From NCBI GenBank assembly GCA_002315495.1, contig DCGJ01000117.1:1084-11049 (forward strand): a stretch of 9,966 nucleotides of DNA, in the 5' to 3' direction. The notes beneath the pieces are model-generated. The model saw only the letters and a program-made list of their open reading frames with translations. It made no database searches and had not been told where the DNA came from. Positions 1 through 6,801 of the stretch are shown one piece after another. The number at the start of each line of letters is the position of its first letter. Positions within the stretch are counted from its first letter, which is position 1. The DNA comes from Lachnoclostridium sp. UBA1781 (GTDB lineage Bacteria; Bacillota; Clostridia; Lachnospirales; Lachnospiraceae). The position numbers and the translations under genes were made by a program.

Positions 1-192
1 CCAATTCGTGATATTAACTTTAAGTATCTGACCAATTTTGACGAGGCAACCTTTAGCCTTGCCCTTAGATATATGGAAAGTAAGGGCAAAACCTACAAGC
101 TGAATTACTCTCCGGTTGTGAATTCCCGTGAGGAGATTGACAATCTGCTTGATAAGTACTCACAAACCAATCAGGGTACTCCGTCACATTAA
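1..192 (+). CDS. C-terminal end of an unrecognised protein (partial)
   Basis: Frame 1 is open from the first base to a TAA at 190-192 and encodes the last 63 residues of a protein that begins outside the window. The residues are hydrophilic and mixed charged (PIRDINFKYL near the start, then ALRYMESKGK, ending QTNQGTPSH). There is no membrane segment, metal motif or repeat, and I do not recognise the family. Codon use matches the neighbouring genes, and the frame runs straight into a strong intrinsic terminator beginning two bases after the stop. That is good evidence that this is a real gene end rather than a chance frame. The gene is convergent with hisA. Confidence 0.7.
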   Translation, partial: PIRDINFKYLTNFDEATFSLALRYMESKGKTYKLNYSPVVNSREEIDNLLDKYSQTNQGTPSH

Positions 193-193
193 A

Positions 194-224
194 AAAAATG
201 CTTCCCATCTCGGGAAGCATTTTT
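194..224. terminator. Bidirectional intrinsic terminator
   Basis: A perfect 13-bp inverted repeat (AAAAATGCTTCCC-type arms at 194-206 and 212-224) encloses the 5-base loop ATCTC. The A run on the left and T run on the right give a U tract in either direction. It lies between the plus-strand gene ending at 192 and the minus-strand hisA, whose stop codon begins at base 227, so it can serve both. Confidence 0.9.
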
Positions 225-995
225 CTATTGTCTCCTTACAACATCCGAAAACGGAATCGTTCCACCAAACAGATCCAAAGCCGAACCAATCGTAAAATCC
301 ACATGGCCGTTTCCAAGTGTTTCAATCATATCCAGGTCCTCCATGGAATGAATTCCGCCGGCATAAGTCACCGGTCGTGAAGTAAAAGCTCCTAGCATCT
401 CAACAATCTCTCTGGAAACTCCGCTCTGCTTTCCTTCCACATCCACGGCATGAATCAAAAACTCGTCACAATACTGAGCCAAATGCTCCATAAGCTCCAC
501 ACTCACCTTTTCCTCGGTAAATGTCTGCCACCGGTCCGTCACCACATAAAAGCCGTCCTCTTTCCTGCGACAACTAAGGTCCAGCACAATATGTTCAGCC
601 CCTACTGCATTCACCAGCTTTTCCAACCGATCATATTTTATTTTGCCATCCGCAAAAACATAGCTGGTTACGATCACATGACTTGCGCCGGCCGCCAAAA
701 ACTCTGCAGCATTGCCAGCATGAATTCCACCGCCAATTTGCAGCATCCCGGGAGTTGCAGAAAGAGCTTTTACTGCCTCCGCCTTCGTCTGCTCATAGAA
801 AGGGCTGTCAACGCTGTTTAGAAGGATTACGTGGCCGCCATGGAGTCCATTTTCCTCATATAACTTAGCAAAATGCTCTGCCCCCATCTCGGAAACAAAA
901 TTTTCTGCGGCATAGTCCCCTTCATCTCTCAGGCTTCCACCGACTATCTGCTTCACTTTTCCATTATGTATATCAATACATGGACGAAATCTCAT
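225..995 (-). CDS. hisA: Eukaryote-type HisA, ProFAR isomerase
   Basis: This encodes phosphoribosylformimino-AICAR ribotide isomerase, the fourth step of histidine biosynthesis, a cytosolic (beta/alpha)8 barrel of 256 residues. The sequence resembles the fungal/plant HIS6 form more than ordinary bacterial HisA. Blocks I recognise from yeast HIS6 include CIDIHNGKVKQIVGG at the N-terminus, VIVTSYVF, LDLSCRRKEDG, WQT, EFLIHAVDVEG and GSALDLFGG. The two catalytic aspartates expected of HisA are present (D8 in CIDIHNG, D139 in LDLSC), and the phosphate-binding glycine loops GGGIH and AGGIHS are intact. An ATG at 1001 directly abuts the ribosome binding site AGGAGG (1007-1002) and cannot be used well. 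The ATG at 995 sits 6 nt downstream of that site and is taken as the start. The gene is the second cistron after rlmH (36-nt gap, no terminator) and no other his gene is in view. Confidence 0.9.
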   Translation of the reverse strand: MRFRPCIDIHNGKVKQIVGGSLRDEGDYAAENFVSEMGAEHFAKLYEENGLHGGHVILLNSVDSPFYEQTKAEAVKALSATPGMLQIGGGIHAGNAAEFLAAGASHVIVTSYVFADGKIKYDRLEKLVNAVGAEHIVLDLSCRRKEDGFYVVTDRWQTFTEEKVSVELMEHLAQYCDEFLIHAVDVEGKQSGVSREIVEMLGAFTSRPVTYAGGIHSMEDLDMIETLGNGHVDFTIGSALDLFGGTIPFSDVVRRQ

Positions 996-1031
996 AACCA
1001 TCCTCCTACGGCTACATCAAATCCGGATTAT

Positions 1032-1511
1032 TTATTTATGATACGGCTCATGATTCAGAATCCGATAACTGCGATAAATCTGTTCCAGCAAAATGACTCT
1101 CATCAACTGATGCGGAAAGGTCATTTTCGAAAAGCTCAATTTATAATCCGCACGGGACAACACCTCCGATGAGAGCCCCAGGGAACCTCCGATAATAAAC
1201 TGAATGGTTCCGTTACCATCCACACCAATCTTACTTATTTTCTCGGATAATTCGACGGAATCCAACGCTTTTCCCTGAATATCCAGACAGATTACATAAG
1301 CATCCTGTTTCACATTCTGTAAGATTCGCGTGCCCTCGACACGTTTTATCTCCGTCTCAATAGCTTCCGAAGCCTTGTCGGGTGTCTTCTCATCCGCAAC
1401 TTCAAAGATGGAAATTTTACAATATCGACTAAGTCGTTTTGTATATTCCGAAATTGCATCCAGCCAGTATTTTTCTTTGATTTTACCCACACATAAAATC
1501 TGAATATTCAT
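1032..1511 (-). CDS. rlmH: 23S rRNA pseudouridine-1915 N3-methyltransferase RlmH
   Basis: RlmH is a homodimeric SPOUT-class methyltransferase. It uses S-adenosylmethionine to methylate N3 of pseudouridine 1915 (E. coli numbering) in helix 69 of 23S rRNA, acting on assembled ribosomes. The length of 159 residues is exactly typical. The N-terminus MNIQILCVGKIKEKYW, the SAM-binding knot loop IGGSLGLS (glycines at 108, 109 and 112), the helix FPHQLMRVILLEQIYRSYRI and the near-invariant tail EPYHK are all present. The ATG at 1511 has an AAGGAA ribosome binding site 9 nt upstream. It is the first gene of a two-gene unit with hisA. In staphylococci the 3' end of this gene is the integration site of SCC elements. 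Here the end is intact and hisA follows at once, with no sign of insertion. Confidence 0.96.
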   Translation of the reverse strand: MNIQILCVGKIKEKYWLDAISEYTKRLSRYCKISIFEVADEKTPDKASEAIETEIKRVEGTRILQNVKQDAYVICLDIQGKALDSVELSEKISKIGVDGNGTIQFIIGGSLGLSSEVLSRADYKLSFSKMTFPHQLMRVILLEQIYRSYRILNHEPYHK

Positions 1512-1559
1512 GTCAAACCATTCCTTGTTTAGTTTCCGATTATTTAATATAGCCTTGAC

Positions 1560-1588
1560 AATCTAAACACATTTCCGACACAATTCAA
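1560..1588 (-). promoter_or_regulatory. Probable rlmH-hisA promoter
   Basis: Read on the minus strand there is a TTGAAT -35 box (1588-1583), a 17-nt spacer and a TAGATT -10 box (1565-1560), about 50 nt before the rlmH start. It lies downstream of the corC terminator, so the pair needs a promoter here. An isolated TATAAT farther upstream (1642-1637) has no matching -35 and is a weaker alternative. Confidence 0.45.
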
Positions 1589-1604
1589 AGGTATACTAAC
1601 AATC

Positions 1605-1624
1605 GAAAGTGATGAAACACTTTC
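1605..1624. repeat. Short inverted repeat upstream of the rlmH promoter
   Basis: GAAAGTG (1605-1611) and CACTTTC (1618-1624) form a perfect 7-bp inverted repeat with a 6-nt gap, 17 bp upstream of the proposed rlmH -35 box. It has no U tract and so is not a terminator. It could be an operator or a chance palindrome. Confidence 0.3.
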
Positions 1625-1660
1625 TACTCCCACCCTATTATACGCAATTGTATAACCAAG

Positions 1661-1690
1661 AAAAAGCGAGCATCCCCCTGCTCGCTTTTT
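1661..1690 (-). terminator. Intrinsic terminator of the rex-nnrED-corC operon
   Basis: A perfect 12-bp stem is formed by 1661-1672 (AAAAAGCGAGCA) and 1679-1690 around a 6-nt loop. Read on the minus strand it ends in TTTTTC and lies 14 bp after the corC-type stop codon. No plus-strand gene ends here, so it acts on the minus strand. Confidence 0.9.
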
Positions 1691-1704
1691 CACGTTTAAG
1701 GACA

Positions 1705-2508
1705 CTAATTTTCTTCTGTTTTCGGACTAATTACACGGACCGATTGTATGCGATATTCCCTGCAGGACAACAATACGAACGAATAACCGTTATAGTTCAA
1801 TTCCCCTGTTTCTCCATCCTCCGGAATATGTCCAAGAAGCTTTAACAATAACCCATTTACCGTGTCAAAGTTCTCCCAGTCTTCTTCCTCATACTTGATT
1901 GGAACCAATTCCTTCAATTCTTCCAGAGTCATCGAACCGTCCACAATCAGATCTTCGCCGGACTTCTTTGCCTCCGCTTCCTCCGGATCATATTCATCCT
2001 GAATATCCCCGACCAGCTCCTCAAGAATATCCTCCATCGTGACGATTCCGGCATTTTGTCCATATTCATCGACCACAATTGCCATCTGTAATTTTTTCGT
2101 TCTCATTCGTTGAAATAAAGAATCAAGAGGTAATGTCTCCGGCACATATAACGCTTCTCTTGCCACCTCTCGAAGAGACCTCTGACTGTCCTCCATATAC
2201 GCAAGCATGACATCCTTTAAGTACAATATGCCCAATATATTATCCAAATTATCTTCATATAACGGATAACGGGTATTGTTTCCATGAAGCATGTGCATCA
2301 AGCATTCTTTCAAAGATTCCTGTACGGAAACGCCATCCACCAATGCTCGATTTGTCATGATATCACCAGCATTGGAGTCCGCCCATTCAATGACGTTATT
2401 AATCATCTCCGCCTCTTCTTCATCAAGTGCGCCCTGCTCCTTATACTCGTCAATCATTGACATGATTTCTTCATCTTTATTGTCTTGTTTTTTATGAAAT
2501 AAGCTCAA
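1705..2508 (-). CDS. Soluble CBS-pair / CorC_HlyC-domain protein
   Basis: This 267-residue protein belongs to the CorC/HlyC (hemolysin C-like) family. It has a charged N-terminal lead, a tandem CBS pair at roughly residues 45-170 (IMTNRALVDGVSV, LGILYLKDVM, then MAIVVDEYGQNAGIVTMEDILEELVG) and a C-terminal transporter-associated CorC_HlyC domain at about 185-260 (DGSMTLEEL, DTVNGLLL). CBS pairs usually bind adenosine nucleotides. Many Firmicute relatives are larger, with an N-terminal membrane DUF21 (CNNM) region. None is present here, so the protein should be cytosolic or peripheral, as in proteobacterial CorC. The family is linked to Mg2+/Co2+ efflux and homeostasis, but the substrate here is not known. 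The start is a TTG at 2508 with GGAGGG 6 nt upstream; the first in-frame ATG (residue 16) lacks a good ribosome binding site. It is the last gene of the rex operon, 31 nt after nnrED. Confidence 0.88.
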   Translation of the reverse strand: MSLFHKKQDNKDEEIMSMIDEYKEQGALDEEEAEMINNVIEWADSNAGDIMTNRALVDGVSVQESLKECLMHMLHGNNTRYPLYEDNLDNILGILYLKDVMLAYMEDSQRSLREVAREALYVPETLPLDSLFQRMRTKKLQMAIVVDEYGQNAGIVTMEDILEELVGDIQDEYDPEEAEAKKSGEDLIVDGSMTLEELKELVPIKYEEEDWENFDTVNGLLLKLLGHIPEDGETGELNYNGYSFVLLSCREYRIQSVRVISPKTEEN

Positions 2509-2539
2509 AATATTCCCTCCGGAATCATCCTTTCGATTC

Positions 2540-4087
2540 CTATAAAAATGCTTTATATTTTTCCGGTCGTACCAGATTTACAAGCGAATCCAGCAGGTCT
2601 CCTGCCGACATTGCCGTTTCCGACATTCGATTTCTTGCGTCATCTCCACATAAGCCGTGAAGATAGACTCCATAGACTGCAGCATCATACGGCTCTAAAA
2701 CCGCAGAAAATGCTCCAATAATTCCGGCCAGCACATCCCCCGAACCACCGGTTGCCATTCCGTTATTCCCGGTCTGGTTTAGATATAGTCTTCCCTGCCC
2801 TGCGACAAAGGAGACGGCATCCTTTAACACCCATATCCCTTTTTGCTCACGAAAGATGGGAAGCCACTCTTGAAAATGCTCCTTGAGTTCCTGCATGGAC
2901 ACTCCGAGAAGTCTTGCCAGCTCCAATTTATGCGGCGTAAAAATTGCTTTTTCTCCGGTGAGTTCGGAAATGGCAGTAAGCCGTTCTCTCACGCGCTCCG
3001 AAATCTCTTCCCGATTCGAAACCGGTACCATATCAGCCAGGACATTCAATGCATCCGCATCGAATACGGTTGTCTTTTTTAACGCACATACAGCCTCTAC
3101 AAGCCCTTTTGTATCTTCTTTGCGGCCAAGTCCCGGTCCGATTACAATCGGTTCGTATTTTGCCAATAAGGTGCTAACATTATCAAGTGTAAGATCCGAA
3201 CGGGTAATGGCTTCACATACGGTTGTCCGAACCACAGAAAGTACCGATTCTTCCGAGAACAGGGTTACGATTCCTGCCCCACTACGATAGCACGCTTTCA
3301 CCACCATTGTAGCTGCACCCGGCATTTGCGCTGAACCCGCAAGGATTGCAATCTTTCCAAAGCTTCCCTTATTCGTGTCTGCATCTCGCAACGGAACAAG
3401 GTTTTGTTTCGAAACGCTTCGCGTCTCCATATAGTCGTTTTTATCCAGCTGAAATGTTTTCGGCAAACCAATCTCAGCAATTAGGACATTGCCCGCATGC
3501 ATCTTACCGGGATATAAGAACATTCCCGGCTTTCCATATCCAAAGGTTACCGTCTCGTGTGCACTCACCGCAATTCCAAGTTCCGAACCGCTGTCCGCAC
3601 AGATACCGCTCGGAATATCTACCGAAACAATTTCCGCGTCGGAACCATTCATGATTGAAATCACTTCTGCGATTTCACCCTCAATCGGACGATTAAGTCC
3701 GATCCCAAAGATGGCATCCACAAGCAAATCATATGTACCAAGTAAGTTCTTAGCCTCTGCAAAGCTTTCGTATACGGTACCTTCGGAAAATGCTCCCAGA
3801 AGTTTTCGCTGATAGCAAAACTCCTCGCATTCCTTCCCGATAGGAAGAATGAACACATCCGCTTTTCTACCCATCTCGCGAAGGATTCTAGTAGCAGCAA
3901 GTCCATCAGCACCATTTTTCCCACGACCACATACGACGGCAATTCGTTTTATGTCCGCCGGAAGCGCCTGTACCACGGCAAATGCGGCCCGTTCCATGAG
4001 CGTAACCGAAGCAATGCCATATTCCCTCATATTCTCCTCTTCGTAGCGTTTCATGCCCTCTGAGGTCAACAGATATTCCATGTTCAA
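2540..4087 (-). CDS. nnr: Bifunctional NAD(P)HX epimerase / ADP-dependent dehydratase
   Basis: This enzyme repairs NAD(P)H damaged by hydration. The N-terminal NnrE (YjeF_N) domain, about residues 1-220, interconverts the R and S epimers. The C-terminal NnrD (carbohydrate-kinase-like) domain, about 230-510, dehydrates S-NAD(P)HX using ADP. NnrE landmarks are GRGKNGADG (54-62), DAIFGIGL and VSVDIPSGI. NnrD landmarks are GKIAILAGS, VIGPGLGRKED, VFDADALNVLA, FTPHKLELARLLG and ATGGSGDVLAG, with catalytic aspartate D451. The length of 515 residues is normal for the fusion. The NnrE loop usually reads GNNGGDG, so K57 and A60 are departures. A TTG at 4087 is 6 nt from AGGAG and an ATG at 4081 is 12 nt from it; I prefer the TTG but either is possible. 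The ribosome binding site overlaps the rex stop codon, suggesting translational coupling. Confidence 0.94.
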   Translation of the reverse strand: MNMEYLLTSEGMKRYEEENMREYGIASVTLMERAAFAVVQALPADIKRIAVVCGRGKNGADGLAATRILREMGRKADVFILPIGKECEEFCYQRKLLGAFSEGTVYESFAEAKNLLGTYDLLVDAIFGIGLNRPIEGEIAEVISIMNGSDAEIVSVDIPSGICADSGSELGIAVSAHETVTFGYGKPGMFLYPGKMHAGNVLIAEIGLPKTFQLDKNDYMETRSVSKQNLVPLRDADTNKGSFGKIAILAGSAQMPGAATMVVKACYRSGAGIVTLFSEESVLSVVRTTVCEAITRSDLTLDNVSTLLAKYEPIVIGPGLGRKEDTKGLVEAVCALKKTTVFDADALNVLADMVPVSNREEISERVRERLTAISELTGEKAIFTPHKLELARLLGVSMQELKEHFQEWLPIFREQKGIWVLKDAVSFVAGQGRLYLNQTGNNGMATGGSGDVLAGIIGAFSAVLEPYDAAVYGVYLHGLCGDDARNRMSETAMSAGDLLDSLVNLVRPEKYKAFL

Positions 4088-4096
4088 TATAATCTC

Positions 4097-4738
4097 CTAT
4101 TCTTCATCCTTCAGCTTGTAGGATAAAGTCAATAAACTCTCCGTCAAATGAACATTTTCCACATGAACCCCCTTCGGAACCGTAAGATCCGTCGAGGAGA
4201 AATTCCAGATTCCCTGAATTCCATTCTCACAAAGCACTTTTGCCACTTCCTTTGCATGATTGCTTGGGATACAAAGTACTGCAATATCCACGTGATGCTC
4301 CCTTAGAAACCTCGGAAGATCTTCCATCGAAAGAACCGAAAGTTCATTCACACGTTTTCCAATGACCTCGGGGTTGTTGTCAAAGATTCCCTGAAGAAGG
4401 AAGCCTCTATGGTAAAAATTCTTATGATTACACAAAGCATGGCCTAAGTTACCATAGCCGATGATAATCATGGTATGCACACGGTCTAGTCCAAGGATTC
4501 GTCCGATTTCCACATACAAAAACTGCACATTATATCCATATCCCTGCTGTCCGAATTCGCCAAACAGACTGAAATCCGACCGAACCTGTGATGGTGTAGA
4601 GCCGATAATATCCGCGAATTCGTTCGAGGAAATGCGGTCCACCCCTTTATTCATCAGATCCGAAAGGATTCTGTAGTATCTCGGCATGCGACGAATAACA
4701 GCCTGACTAATGATTTTTTTCTCCGAATTGTGATCCAC
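4097..4738 (-). CDS. rex: Redox-sensing transcriptional repressor Rex
   Basis: Rex is a homodimeric repressor that senses the NADH/NAD+ ratio. NADH binding releases it from operators of fermentation and respiration genes. Of 213 residues, about 1-80 form the winged helix (VIRRMPRYYRIL, recognition region STPSQVRSDFSLFGEFG, then QQGYGYNV). From about 85 a Rossmann fold follows with the dinucleotide motif IIGYGNLGHAL and FDNNPEVIG after the second strand. The C-terminal helix (ESLLTLSYKLKDEE) is the usual domain-swapped dimer helix. I start at a GTG at 4738, preceded by AAGGGGGG with 8-nt spacing. A longer in-frame GTG at 4774 lies upstream of the -10 box and cannot be in the transcript. The gene heads an operon with nnrED and the CBS protein, and its TAG stop overlaps the next ribosome binding site. 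Confidence 0.96.
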   Translation of the reverse strand: MDHNSEKKIISQAVIRRMPRYYRILSDLMNKGVDRISSNEFADIIGSTPSQVRSDFSLFGEFGQQGYGYNVQFLYVEIGRILGLDRVHTMIIIGYGNLGHALCNHKNFYHRGFLLQGIFDNNPEVIGKRVNELSVLSMEDLPRFLREHHVDIAVLCIPSNHAKEVAKVLCENGIQGIWNFSSTDLTVPKGVHVENVHLTESLLTLSYKLKDEE

Positions 4739-4755
4739 CGAATCGTCCCCCCTTC

Positions 4756-4772
4756 GTATAATAGAATTATAC
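4756..4772. repeat. 17-bp palindrome over the rex -10 and start site
   Basis: GTATAAT-AGA-ATTATAC on the plus strand is a perfect 7-bp inverted repeat with a 3-bp centre, covering the rex -10 box and the likely transcription start. A protein bound here would block rex transcription. It does not match the TTGTTAA-N4-TTAACAA type of Rex operator, so autoregulation by Rex is not supported. Confidence 0.45.
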
Positions 4773-4793
4773 ACAACTGTTGATAAAAGTCAA
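4766..4793 (-). promoter_or_regulatory. Promoter of the rex operon
   Basis: On the minus strand there is TTGACT (4793-4788), a 16-nt spacer and a consensus TATAAT (4771-4766). This places the transcript start near 4759, about 20 nt before the rex GTG. Its -35 region lies inside the spacer of the divergent plus-strand promoter. Confidence 0.75.
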
Positions 4794-4808
4794 TTTTCCG
4801 ATTATAAT
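4780..4808 (+). promoter_or_regulatory. Promoter of the ABC-F gene
   Basis: TTGATA (4780-4785), an exact 17-nt spacer and consensus TATAAT (4803-4808) point rightward, giving a start near 4815. It overlaps the leftward rex promoter by 14 bases, so both cannot be occupied at once. Confidence 0.75.
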
Positions 4809-4812
4809 GGTA

Positions 4813-4833
4813 ACGTTCGCAAGACGCGAATGT
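4813..4833 (+). other. Hairpin in the ABC-F 5' untranslated region
   Basis: ACGTTCGC (4813-4820) and GCGAATGT (4826-4833) can pair over 8 bp with one G-U pair and the loop AAGAC. The hairpin lies at or near the very 5' end of the transcript and ends 8 nt before the AAGGAG ribosome binding site. It could protect the 5' end or influence initiation. It has no U tract, so it is not an attenuator by itself. Confidence 0.35.
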
Positions 4834-4857
4834 CATAGCATAAGGAGTAATGAAATT

Positions 4858-6774
4858 ATGATTTTAACTGTGAATAAAATATCCCTTGCCTTCGGTGAAA
4901 AAGAAGTGCTCCGTGATATCACATTTACGATAAATGAGTATGAAAAAGCCGCCATCATCGGAATCAACGGTGCCGGAAAGTCTACTCTTCTAAAAATTAT
5001 CATGGGCGAACTTCAAGCCGATGCCGGTGATATTATTTTAGCGAAGGGGGCAAAGGTCGGGTATCTCGCGCAGCACCAGGATCTGAATGGGACGAGGAGC
5101 ATTTACAATGAGATTTTATCGATCAAACAAAACCTGATTTCTTTGGAAGAGCGGATGCGAAATCTGGAGATTTCCATGAAGCATGCAGAGGGCGACAAGC
5201 TCACCGAATTATGTGATGAATACACAAAGGTAACGCATGCATTTGAATCGGAAAACGGATACGCCTATCGAAGTCAGGTGGTCGGAGTCTTAAAGGGCTT
5301 GGGCTTTACCGAAGAGGAATTTGAAAAGCCGATTTCCGTTCTCTCCGGTGGTGAACGTACCCGTGTTGCACTGGCCAAGCTTTTGGTAACCCCGTACGAT
5401 TTGATTCTGCTCGATGAGCCAACGAACCACCTGGATATGAGTTCGATTCAGTGGTTGGAAACCTTTTTACAGAATTATAAAGGTGCCGTTTTGGTCGTTT
5501 CCCACGATCGTTACTTTATGAATAAAATTGCATCCAAAATCGTTGAGATTGAGAACACAAAATCCCTCTCCTTCTCCGGTAATTACGAGCAGTATGCAGA
5601 GAAAAAAGCACTTGTGCGTGAAGCCGAACGAAAGGCCTATCTGAATCAGCAGGCGGAAATCAAGCACCAGGAGGAGGTTATCGCAAAGCTCAAATCGTTC
5701 AATCGCGAAAAGTCCATAAAGCGTGCGGAATCCCGCGAAAAGGCTTTAGATAAAGTGGAACGGTTGGAAAAGCCAATGGAGGTTCGCGATTCCATGCGGT
5801 TGGAATTTCATCCAAATGTGGTAAGCGGAAACGATGTTCTTATGATTGAAGACCTGCGAAAAGGATTTGCAAGCGAACCACTCTTCTCGAATCTCAATTG
5901 TACGATTCATCGTGGAGAGCACGTTGCCATTATTGGAGATAACGGTGCCGGAAAGACAACCCTTCTCAAGATTATTCGTGGTCTTCTTCCTGCAGACAGC
6001 GGACTTGTACGTGAAGGTGCAAAGGTATATCAGGGGTATTATGACCAGGAGCAACAGGGGTTTGATCCGGAAAAAACCGTATTTGACGAATTGCATGATG
6101 CTTACCCGGATATGACCAATACCCAGGTTCGTAATACACTGGCTGCATTCCTATTTACAGGAGATGAAGTCTTTCAGCAGATTAAGTCCTTAAGTGGTGG
6201 CGAGCGCGGACGTTTATCCCTTGCAAAGCTTCTACTCTCCAATGCGAATTTTCTGATTCTTGATGAGCCTACGAACCATTTGGACATTCGTAGCAAGGAG
6301 ATTTTGGAAGAAGCACTGAGGAGCTACACCGGTACTCTTCTGTATGTTTCTCATGACCGTTACTTCATAAACCGAACCGCAACCAGAATCCTGAACCTTA
6401 CCAGAAATCGTTTCATTGATTACGATGGTAATTATGATTACTATCTGGAGAAAAAAGACACGATGGAGCAGGTCGTATTCGGTGAAGAAAAGGCCGTCGA
6501 AAAGGTTGAGGTCATTACCGAGAACAAACTGGATTGGCAGGCAAAAAAAGAGGCCCAGGCCAATAAAAGAAAGTTGGAAAACCGAATCCAGAAAATCGAA
6601 GAACAGATTGCAAAGCTCGAGTCTGAAATCGCAGATATTGATGCGAAAATGCTCCTTCCCGAGATCTGTACCAATTCTTTTGAGCTTGGGAAGTTAGCGG
6701 CTGAAAAAGATGAAAAAGATACAAAACTGATGGAACTGATGGAGGAATGGGAAGAACTCTCCTCTGAGGAATAA
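4858..6774 (+). CDS. ydiF: ABC-F family ATPase, YdiF type
   Basis: This is a soluble ABC-F protein of 638 residues with two ATP-binding cassettes and no membrane domain. ABC-F proteins act on the ribosome near the E site, as translation factors or antibiotic-resistance proteins. Cassette 1 has Walker A GINGAGKST (35-43), signature LSGGE (162-166), Walker B LLDEPTNHLD with D186/E187, and SHDRY (215-219). A charged helical linker with KSFNREKSIKRAESREK follows. Cassette 2 has GDNGAGKTT (360-368), LSGGE (445-449), DEPTNHLD from 469 and SHDRY (498-502). Residues from about 560 to the end form a charged coiled coil, as in YdiF/Uup. The start is ATG 4858, 10 nt after AAGGAG; earlier in-frame codons lie upstream of the transcript start. 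In B. subtilis ydiF also lies close to rex. All ATPase residues are intact. Housekeeping YdiF is more likely than a resistance protein. Confidence 0.93.
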   Translation: MILTVNKISLAFGEKEVLRDITFTINEYEKAAIIGINGAGKSTLLKIIMGELQADAGDIILAKGAKVGYLAQHQDLNGTRSIYNEILSIKQNLISLEERMRNLEISMKHAEGDKLTELCDEYTKVTHAFESENGYAYRSQVVGVLKGLGFTEEEFEKPISVLSGGERTRVALAKLLVTPYDLILLDEPTNHLDMSSIQWLETFLQNYKGAVLVVSHDRYFMNKIASKIVEIENTKSLSFSGNYEQYAEKKALVREAERKAYLNQQAEIKHQEEVIAKLKSFNREKSIKRAESREKALDKVERLEKPMEVRDSMRLEFHPNVVSGNDVLMIEDLRKGFASEPLFSNLNCTIHRGEHVAIIGDNGAGKTTLLKIIRGLLPADSGLVREGAKVYQGYYDQEQQGFDPEKTVFDELHDAYPDMTNTQVRNTLAAFLFTGDEVFQQIKSLSGGERGRLSLAKLLLSNANFLILDEPTNHLDIRSKEILEEALRSYTGTLLYVSHDRYFINRTATRILNLTRNRFIDYDGNYDYYLEKKDTMEQVVFGEEKAVEKVEVITENKLDWQAKKEAQANKRKLENRIQKIEEQIAKLESEIADIDAKMLLPEICTNSFELGKLAAEKDEKDTKLMELMEEWEELSSEE

Positions 6775-6775
6775 T

Positions 6776-6801
6776 AAAAAAGGCGCCGAAGCGCCTTTTT
6801 T
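6776..6801. terminator. Bidirectional intrinsic terminator
   Basis: AAAAAAGGCGC (6776-6786) pairs perfectly with GCGCCTTTTTT (6791-6801) around the tetraloop CGAA. It serves the ABC-F gene, which ends in tandem TAA codons just before it, and the convergent gntR gene, whose TAA stop overlaps its edge. Confidence 0.93.

Noticed and set aside
1032..1049. SCC-type attachment site at the 3' end of rlmH
   Set aside because: The sequence resembles the staphylococcal site only because the EPYHK tail constrains it. No recombinase gene or direct repeat is present and hisA follows directly.
1555..1584. Plus-strand promoter from TTGACA at 1555
   Set aside because: No usable -10 at the right spacing (only CACAAT at 18 nt) and no plus-strand gene downstream before the terminator.
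4739..4774. Longer Rex N-terminus from a GTG at 4774
   Set aside because: This codon is upstream of the TATAAT box of the operon and lacks a ribosome binding site; GTG 4738 has a strong one.
4756..4793. Rex operator in the rex promoter
   Set aside because: The palindrome GTATAAT-N3-ATTATAC and the nearby TTGA-N6-TCAA do not match the TTGTTAA-N4-TTAACAA type site in sequence or length.
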